A stretch of 64,000 nt of DNA from an uncultured Enhydrobacter sp. (GCA_946222995.1 CAMIOS010000003.1:62001-126000), one strand, 5' to 3'; shown: positions 1 to 9,622, numbered from the stretch's first letter. Numbers and translations: made by a program. Notes: generated by a model from the letters alone, not told the origin.

Positions 1-192
1 CGTTCGCTGCTCGATAAAGCTGACCCCGAGGTGCTGTTTATGCACTGCTTGCCCGCTCACCGTGGCGAAGAGATTAGCTATGACTTGCTCGATGACCCGC
101 GTGCCGTGGTGTGGGATGAGGCGGAAAATCGCCTACACGCCCAAAAAGCGTTAATGGAATTTTTATTACAAGATAAAATCAAATTGAGCTAA
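1..192 (+). CDS. argF: Ornithine carbamoyltransferase, C-terminal fragment (cut by window edge)
   Basis: The first 63 codons are the C-terminal end of ornithine carbamoyltransferase, which makes citrulline from ornithine and carbamoyl phosphate in arginine biosynthesis. The diagnostic HCLP motif, whose Cys lies at the ornithine site, is followed by AHRGEE and by the usual C-terminal helix ending EFLLQDK. The reading frame is open from base 1, so the N-terminal part lies before the window. The stop TAA directly abuts the next gene, which suggests translational coupling with yaaA. The family assignment is firm; distinguishing the anabolic from the catabolic enzyme (argF versus arcB) is not possible from this fragment, and the symbol is given on that understanding. 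Confidence 0.88.
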   Translation, partial: RSLLDKADPEVLFMHCLPAHRGEEISYDLLDDPRAVVWDEAENRLHAQKALMEFLLQDKIKLS

Positions 193-195
193 GTG

Positions 196-1002
196 ATGTA
201 TTTTTTATTATCCCCTGCCAAAAACTTAAACGAAACCGACGATTTACCGCTCGATATCAGCGATAATTACAGCCAACCTGCCTTAATGCATCAAGCTTGT
301 ACGTTGATGAAAGTACTAAAAACGCTTGAACCGACGGATTTGTCAGCCTTAATGGGAATTTCTGATAAACTTGCTCAAGTCAATGCGCTGCGTAATCAGC
401 AATGGGTATGGGACGAGACGCAACCATTGAGCACTAACAAGGCGGCTAAACCTGCGATTTATTTGTTTGATGGCGATGTGTATACGGGGCTTGATGCGTA
501 TCATTTGAATAAAACACACATTCGCTATCTAAACAGCCATTTAGGCATATTATCGGGACTATACGGTGTGCTAAAACCCTTGGATTTGATATTGCCGCAT
601 CGTTTAGAAATGGGAACAAAGCTAAAAAATCTCAAAGGTGACAATCTGTATCAATTTTGGGGCGATACGATAACCGATTTAATCAATGAACGCATGGCAG
701 AAAATAACGATAACATGCTGATAAATCTGACGTCCAATGAATATTTTAAAGCGGTTAATCCTGCAAAAATAACCGCTGATATCATCACGCCCCGTTTTGA
801 AGATAGTAGCTTTGCAAAAAATCCGGGCGTGTACAAAGTGGTGAGTTTTTATGCCAAAAAAGCTCGGGGATTGATGGCACGCTTTGCTGCCGAAAATCAA
901 TTAAAAAAAGTTGATGACTTAAAAAAATTTGATTTAGACGGCTACTATTTTGTTGAAGACGCGTCAAGTTCAACCGAATGGGTATTCAGACGCGATCATT
1001 AA
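196..1002 (+). CDS. yaaA: Peroxide stress protein YaaA (DUF328)
   Basis: A 268-residue YaaA-family protein. In E. coli this cytoplasmic protein limits unincorporated iron and so oxidative DNA damage under peroxide stress. Visible family signatures are LLSPAKNL at the N-terminus, FDGDVYTGL, LSGLYGVLKPLD, YRLEMG-like HRLEMG, YQFWGD and SFYAKKARGLM near the C-terminus. Length matches the usual 255-270 residues. I chose ATG 196; a GTG at 193 adds one residue and directly abuts the argF stop. It probably shares a transcript with argF. Its stop codon overlaps that of the convergent xthA gene by a few bases, so there is no room for a terminator between them. Confidence 0.93.
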   Translation: MYFLLSPAKNLNETDDLPLDISDNYSQPALMHQACTLMKVLKTLEPTDLSALMGISDKLAQVNALRNQQWVWDETQPLSTNKAAKPAIYLFDGDVYTGLDAYHLNKTHIRYLNSHLGILSGLYGVLKPLDLILPHRLEMGTKLKNLKGDNLYQFWGDTITDLINERMAENNDNMLINLTSNEYFKAVNPAKITADIITPRFEDSSFAKNPGVYKVVSFYAKKARGLMARFAAENQLKKVDDLKKFDLDGYYFVEDASSSTEWVFRRDH

Positions 1003-1811
1003 TCCAAAAAATCCACCCAAATCGGGGCATGGTCACTGGGTTTTTCCATGGCTCGCACCTCATAACTCACCCCTGCCCCATTCAATTTATCCGCCAAATC
1101 AGGCGACATCAAAATATGGTCGATGCGTAAGCCGCGCTTTGGCTCATTATTAAAGCCCTTTGAACGATAATCAAACCAACTAAGCGCCTCGCCTTCAGCA
1201 TATAGCGCCCGATAAGTGTCATGTAAATCGGTGTCTAGTAGTGCTTGGTACCATTCCCGTTCTTCAGGCAAAAATGAGCAAGTCCCATTTTGAAGCCAAC
1301 GCTTGACACTATCTTCACTGATACCAATATCAAAATCCGAGGGCGCAATATTCATATCCCCCATCAAAATCATACTGCGGTTTTCAGCTTTTAGCTGCAA
1401 AATATACGCGGTCAAATCTGCATAAAATTTGCGTTTCATCGGGAACTTGGTTTCATGATTGCGATTTTCGCCTTGGGGAAAATAGCCATTTAGCACATCA
1501 ATTTGCTTGCCGTTAAAATCATAGCGCGCATGGATAAAACGGCGCTGGGCTTCATTTTCATCATTGGGAAAACCTTTTTGTACAAAAATCGGTTTTTGAA
1601 GCGATAACAATGCCACGCCATAATGCGATTTTTGCCCAAAATATTCTACGTGATAACCTAGCTGTTGCACGCTTTCTAGCGGAAATGCGTCATCATGCAC
1701 TTTGGTTTCTTGCAAGCCGATGACATCAGGGGCGATGATATCACGCACGGCTTCAAGCTGGTGCGGACGTGCTCGTAGACCATTGATATTAAAACTGACA
1801 AAACGGGGCAT
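999..1811 (-). CDS. xthA: Exodeoxyribonuclease III
   Basis: A 270-residue Mg-dependent exonuclease III/AP endonuclease of the EEP (endonuclease-exonuclease-phosphatase) fold. It acts in base excision repair by cutting 5' of abasic sites and trimming 3' ends. Seen in order: SFNINGLRAR, LQETKV with the metal-binding Glu, GDMNIAPSDFDI, RIDHIL and a terminal SDHAPIW with the catalytic His. Length fits the family. The start is the ATG at 1811, where homology begins and a purine-rich AAAGAGAAA precedes it; an upstream ATG at 1871 would add 20 residues unlike the family. It overlaps yaaA at the stops, and the pairing of two oxidative-damage genes is suggestive but may be chance. Confidence 0.94.
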   Translation of the reverse strand: MPRFVSFNINGLRARPHQLEAVRDIIAPDVIGLQETKVHDDAFPLESVQQLGYHVEYFGQKSHYGVALLSLQKPIFVQKGFPNDENEAQRRFIHARYDFNGKQIDVLNGYFPQGENRNHETKFPMKRKFYADLTAYILQLKAENRSMILMGDMNIAPSDFDIGISEDSVKRWLQNGTCSFLPEEREWYQALLDTDLHDTYRALYAEGEALSWFDYRSKGFNNEPKRGLRIDHILMSPDLADKLNGAGVSYEVRAMEKPSDHAPIWVDFLD

Positions 1812-2139
1812 AGGTTTCTCTTTGCTTATGGTATTAAATTGTTTAGGCGTGGGCAATATGTCACTACACATTGGAAGTGAGTGAGTTATCTACTAAACCG
1901 ACGATTCTATGCTGCTATGATACATCACAATGCCAACTATCTCAATTTTATGGCATGTTAGCATTTGGCAGCGATAATAAGCGTATAATTTGCGGCTCAA
2001 TGTTTGTTATAATTGCCCTTTATCATTTCCCGTTGTGGTTTGAATCGCTGAGTGGTATGCCTAGTTTGAATTAAATTTGGCTAGACAGTCGATCTGTTTT
2101 GGCTGACAATTGGTTTTTTCTTTTTTAATAAGACAGTTT
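1812..2139. other. Intergenic region between xthA and the IclR-type regulator
   Basis: About 330 bases between two divergently transcribed genes, so both promoters should lie here. Two TATAAT hexamers on the plus strand (around 1984 and 2028) are possible -10 elements, but neither has a good -35 at the usual distance. A short open frame on the plus strand from 1871 to 2074 shows no family resemblance and no good ribosome binding site; I do not call it a gene. No repeats or RNA genes were noticed. Confidence 0.4.
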
Positions 2140-2895
2140 ATGGCTCGAGTTTCTTCGATTACCCGTGTGTTACAGATTATTGAGGCGGTATCTGCTGCCA
2201 ATCGCCCCTTAACACCGCTTGATTTATCCGAAATGTTAAATATCCCAAAACCTACCATGCACCGCTTGATACAGCAGTTACAAGAAGAAGGGTTTGTGCG
2301 GGTGGATTTAAATGGTACGATTGTGCCTGCTTCTCGCACACGGCATATGGCGATTCATCTATGGCAAAGCCAACAAGTCGCTATTGGCCGTTATGCAATA
2401 CTTCAAAAACTGGTCGATAAAATCGGCGAAACTTGCGGTATGGCGGTACCTTATTACGTGGATATGGTATATACCGACCGTGTGCCATGCCGTTCTGCGT
2501 TGCAGGTATATATGCCAACGGATTCGACTGCCCCGATGTGGTGCACAGCGGCAGGCAAGCTATACCTAAGTACCCTAGCTAAACCAGAGCGTGAGACGAT
2601 TTTACGGCATTTTGACTTGACTGCCAAAACTACCCATACCCAGACCAATCTCAAGCAGTTATCGCAGGAGCTAGACATGGCTGCCGCCCAAAAATATGCG
2701 GTGTCGGATGAAGAATACATTGCCCAAACGGTGTCGGTCGCAGTGGCTATCACCGATACTCAAGGACGTTATATCGGCTCGCTGTATGCCACCGCGCCAA
2801 AATCTCGCACCACATTGACAGATTTGGTTAAATTTGTTCCCGATATGCAGCAAGCAGCCGAGGCTATTTGCTCGGCGTTTTTTGGGCAAGTGTAA
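2140..2895 (+). CDS. IclR-family transcriptional regulator
   Basis: A 251-residue IclR-type regulator: N-terminal winged helix-turn-helix (about residues 5-65, with ANRPLTPLDLSEMLNIPKPTMHRLIQQL) and a C-terminal effector-binding domain (about 75-250) with the family's GxxYCTAAGK-like segment, here MWCTAAGKLYLS, and a late VSVAVAITD. The start is ATG 2140; a TTG ten codons earlier is less likely because the family normally begins just before the HTH. It sits 68 bases upstream of the fructose PTS operon on the same strand, with no terminator seen between, so a role as local fru regulator is a reasonable inference. In enterobacteria the fru regulator is instead the LacI-family Cra. The effector cannot be told from sequence. 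Confidence 0.85.
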   Translation: MARVSSITRVLQIIEAVSAANRPLTPLDLSEMLNIPKPTMHRLIQQLQEEGFVRVDLNGTIVPASRTRHMAIHLWQSQQVAIGRYAILQKLVDKIGETCGMAVPYYVDMVYTDRVPCRSALQVYMPTDSTAPMWCTAAGKLYLSTLAKPERETILRHFDLTAKTTHTQTNLKQLSQELDMAAAQKYAVSDEEYIAQTVSVAVAITDTQGRYIGSLYATAPKSRTTLTDLVKFVPDMQQAAEAICSAFFGQV

Positions 2896-2963
2896 CGCGA
2901 ATTTTACACGGCTATACCTGCCCATTTCTGACTATAAAAAAACCCTTTTAACAAGAGAATAGT

Positions 2964-5891
2964 ATGTTAACACTTTCCCCCAGTGATATTTTTTTACAAC
3001 AAACTGCCCAAAACAAAGCCGATGCCTTACAGCGATTGGCCAATATTTTGGTCAAATATGGCTTGACTACGCCTGATTATTTGCAAGGCTTACAAGACCG
3101 TGAAGCCCAGCACGCGACGTATTTAGGCGAAGGTATCGCCATTCCACACGGCACGCCCGCCGCTCGGGATGCGATTTTACACACAGGGGTACGACTGGCG
3201 CACTTTCCGCAAGGCGTGGTATGGGATGAAGACGGTAATGTCGTATATCTTGCCGTGGTGATTGCGGCAAAGTCGGATGAACACTTACAAGTGCTGCAAA
3301 TGCTTACCCAAACGTTAAGTCAAGGACAAGACATCGAAAACCGCCTCAAAAATGCGACAACGGCTGAAGAAATTTTGGCGATTTTAAATGGCTCAACTAG
3401 TCAAGACACGCCAAGTTTAAACTTACATGAAAACTTGATTAAAACTGATTTACAAACCACTGACATTGACGAGGTGCTATTTACGGCAGGTCAGCTGTTA
3501 AAACAACAACACATGGTAGCGTCAGGTTTTACTTCATACCTAAGTCTTGAAAATGCTATCCAACTCAATGATGGCGTTTGGTGTGTGGTTAGTGACAAAC
3601 ACACGCTAAAGCCTGCCGTTAGCCTAGTTCGGCTTAGTCAAGCCATTGAGTTTAGGTTAAAAAACCAAAATCACCGGCTTCATACGCTGGTGTGTATCGC
3701 CGACCATACGACAATGGATAAAATCCAGCTATCGAATTTACTTGATATTTTGCTTGCCCCCAATTCCCTACCAGCCTCATTTGACCGCCATGAACTCGCC
3801 CAAGTTATTGGGGCGACGGTGATCCCGAATTGGCAATCGCAAAGCGTGATTTTGCCAAACGCGCACGGCTTACACGCTCGCCCTGCTACCGCCTTGGCAA
3901 AACTGTGTCAAACCTTTGCCGGCGATATCTTGGTCAAAGTGGGCGCTGATAATAGTAGCGGCGAGTTTGTGTCTGCCAAAAGTTTGACCAAACTGTTGTC
4001 TCTTGGGGCCACGCAAGGGCAAACATTAACCTTTATTGCTGAGCCAAACACGGATGCGCAAAATGGTTTAGCGCAAGTGATTGAGGCCGTCACTAACGGA
4101 CTTGGGGAAGCGGTTGCACCGATTAACACGATTCAATCAAAAGCCACCCAAACACCAGCAGACACACCAAAGCTGACACCGGTTTCGTTTGACAGCTTTG
4201 CCGAGCCAATTACCGAGCTTCAAGACGACCACCCCTATCCCGCCATTGTTGCATCCAGCGGTTTAGCGGTGGCAAAAGCGCATATGATCAAACCGCAAAC
4301 CTTTGATTTTGCAGAATTTGCTGAGGATAAGCAAACGGAAAAAACCAAGCTTTTACAAGCGATTGATGCCGTTAAAACCGAGTTACAAGACTTTATCTCC
4401 AAATCGGACAAAGACAATATTAAACAAATTTTTTCTGCCCATTTAGCCCTTCTGGATGACCCTGATTTGCTTGAACACGTGTATCAAGGCTTGGACAATA
4501 ATTTATCCGCACCGATGGCATGGTCACGCCATATCAAAGCCACCGCCAACGCCCAAGCCCAACTAGCTAATCCTTTGCTTGCCGAACGGGCGGCGGATTT
4601 GCGCGATGTGGGCAACAAGGTTTTGGCAAAATTGTGTGGTATAAATGACACCGCAGCTCCCAATGAGCCGTATATTTTAGTTACCCATGATATCGTCCCC
4701 AGCGATGTGGCAAAATTGGATAAAAATTTGGTAATAGGATTTATTACGGCAGTAGGCGGGGCAAGCTCCCACAGTGCCATTGTTGCCCGTGCACTTGGCA
4801 TTCCAGCGTTGGTCGGGGCGGGTGATGTGATTTTGTCGATTGCTGATCACAGTCAGTTACTCATCGATGCCAATACAGGCTGTTTTTATGTCAATCCCAA
4901 TGCCGAGCGCGTACAAACCACACTCAACCAACAAGCCATCATAAAAGAGCAACGCAAAATTGCCCAACGTCACGCCCTTGAGCCTGCCATCACCACTGAC
5001 AATCACCAAATTGAGGTGGCGGTCAATATCGGCAATGTGCACGACACAGCCAAAGCGGTCGAGCTTGGGGCAGAAGCGGTCGGCTTATTGCGGACAGAAC
5101 TGGTGTTTATGTCGCACGCCACTGCCCCCACCGAAGCCGAGCAAATGCAAGACTATAGCGTGGTGCTAGATGCATTAGCGGGTCGTCCGTTGGTGGTACG
5201 CACGCTCGATGTGGGTGGCGATAAGCCGCTGCCGTATTTGCCATTACCGCATGAAGAAAACCCGTTTTTGGGCTTGCGGGGGATTCGTTTGACCCTACGC
5301 CGTCAAGCACTGCTTCGTGAGCAGCTCACCGCTTTAATTAAAGCCGCCAACGGACGTCCACTACGCATCATGTTCCCAATGATCGGTCGGCTTGAAGACT
5401 GGCAAGCGGCAAAGGCGATTTTGGACGACATTTTAACCACTTATCCTTGCGATAATCTGCAATTGGGCATCATGGTGGAAGTGCCATCAATTGCCATTCT
5501 TGCGCCGATTTTGGCAAAAGAAGTGGATTTTTTTAGCATCGGCACCAATGATTTGACCCAATACACCCTTGCCATTGACCGTGGTCATCCGCTGTTATCC
5601 AGCGAAGCGGACGGTTTGCATCCCAGTATTTTAATGCTGATCAACCGCACCGTCCATGCTGCTCACGCGCACGGCAAATGGGTTGGCGTGTGTGGTGAAC
5701 TTGCCAGCGACCCCAAAGCGGTGCCAATTTTATTAGGGCTCGGTGTGGATGAACTGAGCGTGTCTGCCGCTGCCATCCCAATGGTTAAAGCCCAAATCCG
5801 CACACTAAATTTTGATGCGTGTCAACAATTGGCAATGGATGCCATGAACTGTGCGACCGCCAGCCAAGTGCGTGATTTGGTCAAGGAGTAA
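2964..5891 (+). CDS. fruB: Fructose PTS multiphosphoryl transfer protein (EIIA-HPr-EI fusion)
   Basis: A 975-residue cytoplasmic fusion that carries phosphate from PEP to the fructose permease. Domains in order: EIIA-Fru (about 1-145) with the phospho-acceptor His62 in AIPHGT; a second degenerate EIIA-like or linker segment (about 155-285); HPr (about 290-375) with His304 in GLHARPA; and Enzyme I (about 420-975) with His603 in SSHSAIVARALG, then GLLRTELVFM, IGTNDLTQY and the C-terminal VGVCGEL Cys. This layout matches the FruB proteins of Pseudomonas and relatives, in which the fructose system has its own complete phosphorelay. A purine-rich AAGAGAA precedes the ATG. First gene of fruB-fruK-fruA; fruK starts six bases after its stop. 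Confidence 0.95.
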   Translation: MLTLSPSDIFLQQTAQNKADALQRLANILVKYGLTTPDYLQGLQDREAQHATYLGEGIAIPHGTPAARDAILHTGVRLAHFPQGVVWDEDGNVVYLAVVIAAKSDEHLQVLQMLTQTLSQGQDIENRLKNATTAEEILAILNGSTSQDTPSLNLHENLIKTDLQTTDIDEVLFTAGQLLKQQHMVASGFTSYLSLENAIQLNDGVWCVVSDKHTLKPAVSLVRLSQAIEFRLKNQNHRLHTLVCIADHTTMDKIQLSNLLDILLAPNSLPASFDRHELAQVIGATVIPNWQSQSVILPNAHGLHARPATALAKLCQTFAGDILVKVGADNSSGEFVSAKSLTKLLSLGATQGQTLTFIAEPNTDAQNGLAQVIEAVTNGLGEAVAPINTIQSKATQTPADTPKLTPVSFDSFAEPITELQDDHPYPAIVASSGLAVAKAHMIKPQTFDFAEFAEDKQTEKTKLLQAIDAVKTELQDFISKSDKDNIKQIFSAHLALLDDPDLLEHVYQGLDNNLSAPMAWSRHIKATANAQAQLANPLLAERAADLRDVGNKVLAKLCGINDTAAPNEPYILVTHDIVPSDVAKLDKNLVIGFITAVGGASSHSAIVARALGIPALVGAGDVILSIADHSQLLIDANTGCFYVNPNAERVQTTLNQQAIIKEQRKIAQRHALEPAITTDNHQIEVAVNIGNVHDTAKAVELGAEAVGLLRTELVFMSHATAPTEAEQMQDYSVVLDALAGRPLVVRTLDVGGDKPLPYLPLPHEENPFLGLRGIRLTLRRQALLREQLTALIKAANGRPLRIMFPMIGRLEDWQAAKAILDDILTTYPCDNLQLGIMVEVPSIAILAPILAKEVDFFSIGTNDLTQYTLAIDRGHPLLSSEADGLHPSILMLINRTVHAAHAHGKWVGVCGELASDPKAVPILLGLGVDELSVSAAAIPMVKAQIRTLNFDACQQLAMDAMNCATASQVRDLVKE

Positions 5892-5897
5892 AGAAAC

Positions 5898-6842
5898 ATG
5901 GCAAAATTTTTATGTATCACGCTAAATCCTGCGATTGATGTCACTCTTGAACTTGATACGTTCAAAATTGGTCGCGTCAATCGTGTGCAAACTGCCCAAT
6001 CTCGCCCGGCGGGTAAAGGCTTAAACGTCGCCCAAGTGCTAAAGGGTCTGGGGCACGACATTTATGTCACCGGCTTTTTGGGTCAAAATAACCGAGCAGT
6101 ATTTGACGAGGCATTTACCCGCCAAGGTTATCACAACAACTTTGTGTATGTTGCAGGCGATACCCGCCAAAATATCAAAATCGCCGAAACCGCCAGCCCT
6201 AATAGCGGACGCATGACCGATATCAACGGTAAGGGCTTTGTGGTTGATAATGCTGCCAAACGTGCCTTATTTGCTAACATCATCCAATTGGCGCAAGCGG
6301 TGGACTTTGTGGTCATGTCGGGCAGCTTACCGCAACAATTTAACCTAGCGGATTTTGAAAAACTGATTCAAACCATTCAATCGGTCAACCCCCACCTTGC
6401 CATTGATAGTAGTGGCGAGGCGTTAACCATCGCGGTCAACAATCATCCGTTTTTGCTCAAACCCAATAATGACGAATTGCAGGAAAGCTTTGGACAGCCT
6501 GCCAATACCTTTACTGAACAGCAAACACTTTTAGCAAGTTTAGCTAGCCAAACGCCCAATTGGGTGATTTCATTAGGTGAACAAGGCGTCAACTGGCTAA
6601 CATCTGATAAAAACCTTAATGCCAAACCGCCCAAGGTCACGGTCAAAAGTACGGTGGCGGCGGGTGATACGCTGTTAGCAGGCGTTTTACATGGCATTGC
6701 AACTCATTTAAGCCCAGAACAAACCTTAACCCTAGCCACTGCCCTTGCCAGCCATACGGTCAGCCAAATCGGCTGTGAATTGCCCGATGACAAGCGACTA
6801 ACAGAATTGAGCCAACAAGTCGTTATCAGTCAGTTGAATTAA
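5898..6842 (+). CDS. fruK: 1-phosphofructokinase
   Basis: A 314-residue PfkB/ribokinase-family kinase that converts fructose-1-phosphate, the product of the fructose PTS, to fructose-1,6-bisphosphate with ATP. The N-terminal LNPAIDVT and RPAGKGLNVAQVLKGLG signature and the C-terminal VAAGDTLLAGVLHG (anion-hole glycines and catalytic Asp) are the PfkB signatures. The family more often has GDS than GDT here; this is conservative. The gene follows fruB after six bases with an AAAGAAAC leader and precedes fruA by about 40 bases, the classic operon order. Length is normal. Confidence 0.95.
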   Translation: MAKFLCITLNPAIDVTLELDTFKIGRVNRVQTAQSRPAGKGLNVAQVLKGLGHDIYVTGFLGQNNRAVFDEAFTRQGYHNNFVYVAGDTRQNIKIAETASPNSGRMTDINGKGFVVDNAAKRALFANIIQLAQAVDFVVMSGSLPQQFNLADFEKLIQTIQSVNPHLAIDSSGEALTIAVNNHPFLLKPNNDELQESFGQPANTFTEQQTLLASLASQTPNWVISLGEQGVNWLTSDKNLNAKPPKVTVKSTVAAGDTLLAGVLHGIATHLSPEQTLTLATALASHTVSQIGCELPDDKRLTELSQQVVISQLN

Positions 6843-6884
6843 GCATTTTGAATTAAGCATTTTTTTCCTTTTTGAGTGTTTATT

Positions 6885-8678
6885 ATGACCCAAATCCCAA
6901 ATTTTTCTCAGCTTTATATTTTGCCAAATAGCCCATCGCAGCCCACCCACGCGTTGATTTTGGCAAAAAAATTGGCAAATCTTGCCAGTGAGCAAGGCAT
7001 CAATGTCCAAGTATTGACCGACAGCCAAGCCTTAGCAAATATTAGTGATAATAACGGCTTGTTAATCAGCGTGGGCGAGCCTATCAATGCAGCGATTCAA
7101 CAGCAAACCATCGCCATCGCTGCCGCCGATCACCCAGAATTGGCACTCCACGAAGCCCTAACAGGTCAACCACAAACCGCCAAAGCGGCGGCTACTGTAC
7201 CTGCCCCTGTTTCTGCTATTGCGCCTACCAATTCCGCCAACGCCTTATCAACAAGCACCCAAACCTTGGCGGATAAACCCTTGCAGTTTGTGGCTATTAC
7301 CGCGTGTCCAACAGGCGTGGCGCATACCTTTATGGCAGCCGATGCATTAAAACTGGGGGCGCAAAAACACGGCTATCAGATCGCGGTGGAAACCCAAGGC
7401 TCGGTAGGGGCAAAAAATATCTTAACCGATGAGCAAATCGCCAACGCTGATTATGTGATTTTAGCCACCGATATTGAAGTCAATAGCGATCGGTTTGTGG
7501 GTAAAAAAATCTACCGTACCTCGACAGGGATGGCACTCAAACAAACGGATAAAACCTTTGCCGATGCGATTGCCAACGCCAAAGTCGAGAACAGTAAAAC
7601 TGCCAACAATCAAACGGCTGCCGCTAACACCAAAGAAAAAACCGGCATCTATAAACACTTAATGACCGGCGTGTCGTTTATGTTGCCGATTGTGGTAGCC
7701 GGTGGGTTACTGATTGCCATGTCATTTGTGTTTGGTATTAAGGCGTTTGAAGTCAAAGGCAGCTTGGCGGATGTGCTGATGCAGACAGGTAAAGCGGCTT
7801 TTACGCTGATGATTCCGATTTTGTCTGGTTATATCGCCTACTCCATTGCGGATCGCGCGGGACTTGCCGCAGGTTTAATCGGTGGCTTGTTATCCGCACA
7901 GCTTGGCGCGGGCTTTTTGGGAGCGATTGTATCGGGGTTTTTAGCAGGCTATATCGCGCGCTTTTTGGCTCAACAATTGCGTTTGCCGCAGACGATGGAA
8001 GCGTTAAAACCGATTTTGATCATACCCTTAATCAGCTCGCTGCTCATCGGTTTATTGATGTGTTATGTGGTGGGGCAACCCGTCGCCGTTGCGTTAAAGG
8101 CGATGGAAACATTTTTGACCAATTTAGGCACAGGTAACTCGGTGTTATTGGGATTGGTGCTCGGCGCGATGATGTGTGTGGATATGGGCGGCCCGATCAA
8201 TAAAGCGGCTTATACCTTTTCAGTTGGCTTGCTCACGCTTGCCACGCCCAACCAGTTCCCGATAGCGGCGGCGATGGCGGGCGGGATGACGCCAGCTATC
8301 GGAATGGGGATTGCCACATGGCTGGCTCGCCATAAATTTACGGCTGAAGAGCGCAACGCCGGCAATGCAGCGTTGGTGCTGGGCTTGTGTTTTATCTCAG
8401 AAGGGGCGATTCCGTTTGCGGCGAAAGACCCAAGCCGTGTGATTCCAAGCTGTGTGGCAGGCGGTGCGGTGACCGGGGCATTGGTGGGATTGTTTCATAC
8501 CACCGTTGCCGCCCCACATGGCGGAATTTTTGTGTTGTTAATCCCCAATGCGATTAATAAGCCGCTGATGTATATTTTAGCCATTTTAATTGGCAGTCTG
8601 GTAACAGGGGCTTTGTATGCGGTGTTAAAGCCAAAATTGGTGAATAATGAGCCAAAGGTAAGTTTACAAACTGCTTAG
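6885..8678 (+). CDS. fruA: Fructose PTS permease EIIBC
   Basis: A 597-residue inner-membrane fructose permease. Residues about 1-100 resemble a degenerate EIIB' copy without an active Cys; then an Ala/Thr-rich linker; EIIB-Fru (about 130-230) with phospho-Cys141 in ITACPTGVAHTFMAADAL; and the EIIC membrane domain (about 255-590) with roughly ten hydrophobic segments and the family stretches GVSFMLPIVVAGGLLIA, DMGGPINKAAY and SEGAIPFAA. I prefer ATG 6885 to an in-frame GTG three codons earlier. Last gene of the fru operon and followed by a good intrinsic terminator. With FruB and FruK it completes a fructose uptake route. Confidence 0.95.
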   Translation: MTQIPNFSQLYILPNSPSQPTHALILAKKLANLASEQGINVQVLTDSQALANISDNNGLLISVGEPINAAIQQQTIAIAAADHPELALHEALTGQPQTAKAAATVPAPVSAIAPTNSANALSTSTQTLADKPLQFVAITACPTGVAHTFMAADALKLGAQKHGYQIAVETQGSVGAKNILTDEQIANADYVILATDIEVNSDRFVGKKIYRTSTGMALKQTDKTFADAIANAKVENSKTANNQTAAANTKEKTGIYKHLMTGVSFMLPIVVAGGLLIAMSFVFGIKAFEVKGSLADVLMQTGKAAFTLMIPILSGYIAYSIADRAGLAAGLIGGLLSAQLGAGFLGAIVSGFLAGYIARFLAQQLRLPQTMEALKPILIIPLISSLLIGLLMCYVVGQPVAVALKAMETFLTNLGTGNSVLLGLVLGAMMCVDMGGPINKAAYTFSVGLLTLATPNQFPIAAAMAGGMTPAIGMGIATWLARHKFTAEERNAGNAALVLGLCFISEGAIPFAAKDPSRVIPSCVAGGAVTGALVGLFHTTVAAPHGGIFVLLIPNAINKPLMYILAILIGSLVTGALYAVLKPKLVNNEPKVSLQTA

Positions 8679-8687
8679 TTTTGATAT

Positions 8688-8715
8688 AAAAAGGTGCAGA
8701 TTTGCATCTTTTTTT
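8688..8715 (+). terminator. Intrinsic terminator after fruA
   Basis: An 11-base stem (AAAAAGGTGCA at 8688-8698 against TGCATCTTTTT at 8703-8713, with one G-T wobble) and a four-base loop, followed by further T residues. It begins ten bases after the fruA stop. The A-rich left arm means it could also serve the convergent HAD gene on the other strand. Confidence 0.8.
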
Positions 8716-8718
8716 ATT

Positions 8719-9531
8719 TTAAATCACCCCTAAATTTTTTAAACCTTGATAAATCCCCTCATCTGCCGCATTGGGGCAAACATAATCTGCCACCGCCTTT
8801 AGACTAGGGTGAGCATTGCCCATTGCCACCCCAAACGCCACTTTTTGCAGCATTTCAATATCATTTAAGCCATCGCCAAACGCCCACGCATCGGCAAAAG
8901 TTAAACCCAATGCCTTTAGTGCTTGCTCAATCCCCCGCGCCTTAGAGCCTTCGGCGTCCAAAATATCGATGCCGTTTTTATGCCAGCGTATGGTTTTTAT
9001 TGAATCGGGTAAGGCAAGTTGTAACGTGTGATTGTCGGGATGAAAGGCTAAAATCTGGTATACCGCTTGGCGGTTGTCAAAGTCGGCAAGATTTATCAGC
9101 TTGTAAGGAATATGCAATGAAGACAATGCCTCAATTAACGCCTCATCTTCTAACATCGCCATGATACCCTCATCGGTCATATAGGCATACGATAAATTTT
9201 GGCTAATTAAATACTCGGTCACTTCGCTAAGTTGACTGCTTGTCAATGGATAATGCGCCAATAAATTGCCTTGGTGGTGACTACATTGCCCATTGATACT
9301 GACGACCAACTCAATGCCCACCTCTTGTATTAAGGCATCAATCGCTTTTGGGAAAACTGCCCGCCCTCGCCCTGTCGCAATGGCGACGATGATGCCTTGC
9401 GCTTTAACCTGTTGAAGGGCGATAAAAACGCTATTTGGCACAATATTTTGGTATTTGATATACAGCGTGTCATCAATGTCAAAAAAGATGATTTTGGGTT
9501 TGGTTAAATTTTTTAATGTGTCAGTTGTCAT
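8719..9531 (-). CDS. Cof-type HAD-IIB family phosphatase
   Basis: A 270-residue HAD-superfamily hydrolase of the Cof/IIB group, which dephosphorylate sugar phosphates, nucleotides or cofactor intermediates in the cytoplasm. Motif I is FFDIDDTLY near residues 16-24 (nucleophile Asp), motif II lies in VAIATGRGRA, and motifs III/IV are the SKARGIEQAL lysine and WAFGDGLNDIEML. The C2-type cap occupies about residues 85-190. The substrate is not predictable. It is convergent with the fru operon, and a sugar-phosphate substrate would be compatible with that, but the neighbourhood is not proof. Confidence 0.88.
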   Translation of the reverse strand: MTTDTLKNLTKPKIIFFDIDDTLYIKYQNIVPNSVFIALQQVKAQGIIVAIATGRGRAVFPKAIDALIQEVGIELVVSINGQCSHHQGNLLAHYPLTSSQLSEVTEYLISQNLSYAYMTDEGIMAMLEDEALIEALSSLHIPYKLINLADFDNRQAVYQILAFHPDNHTLQLALPDSIKTIRWHKNGIDILDAEGSKARGIEQALKALGLTFADAWAFGDGLNDIEMLQKVAFGVAMGNAHPSLKAVADYVCPNAADEGIYQGLKNLGVI

Positions 9532-9622
9532 AGTAAGGCTCAGGGTTTAGTGATTTTTTCGATGATTAATGATAAGCAACGATAATTTGTTCCTATTTTA
9601 GACTTTAAGTGCCGAACAATGC

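Noticed and set aside
1871..2074. 67-codon plus-strand frame upstream of the IclR regulator
   Set aside because: No resemblance, poor ribosome site, lies in the promoter region of two genes.
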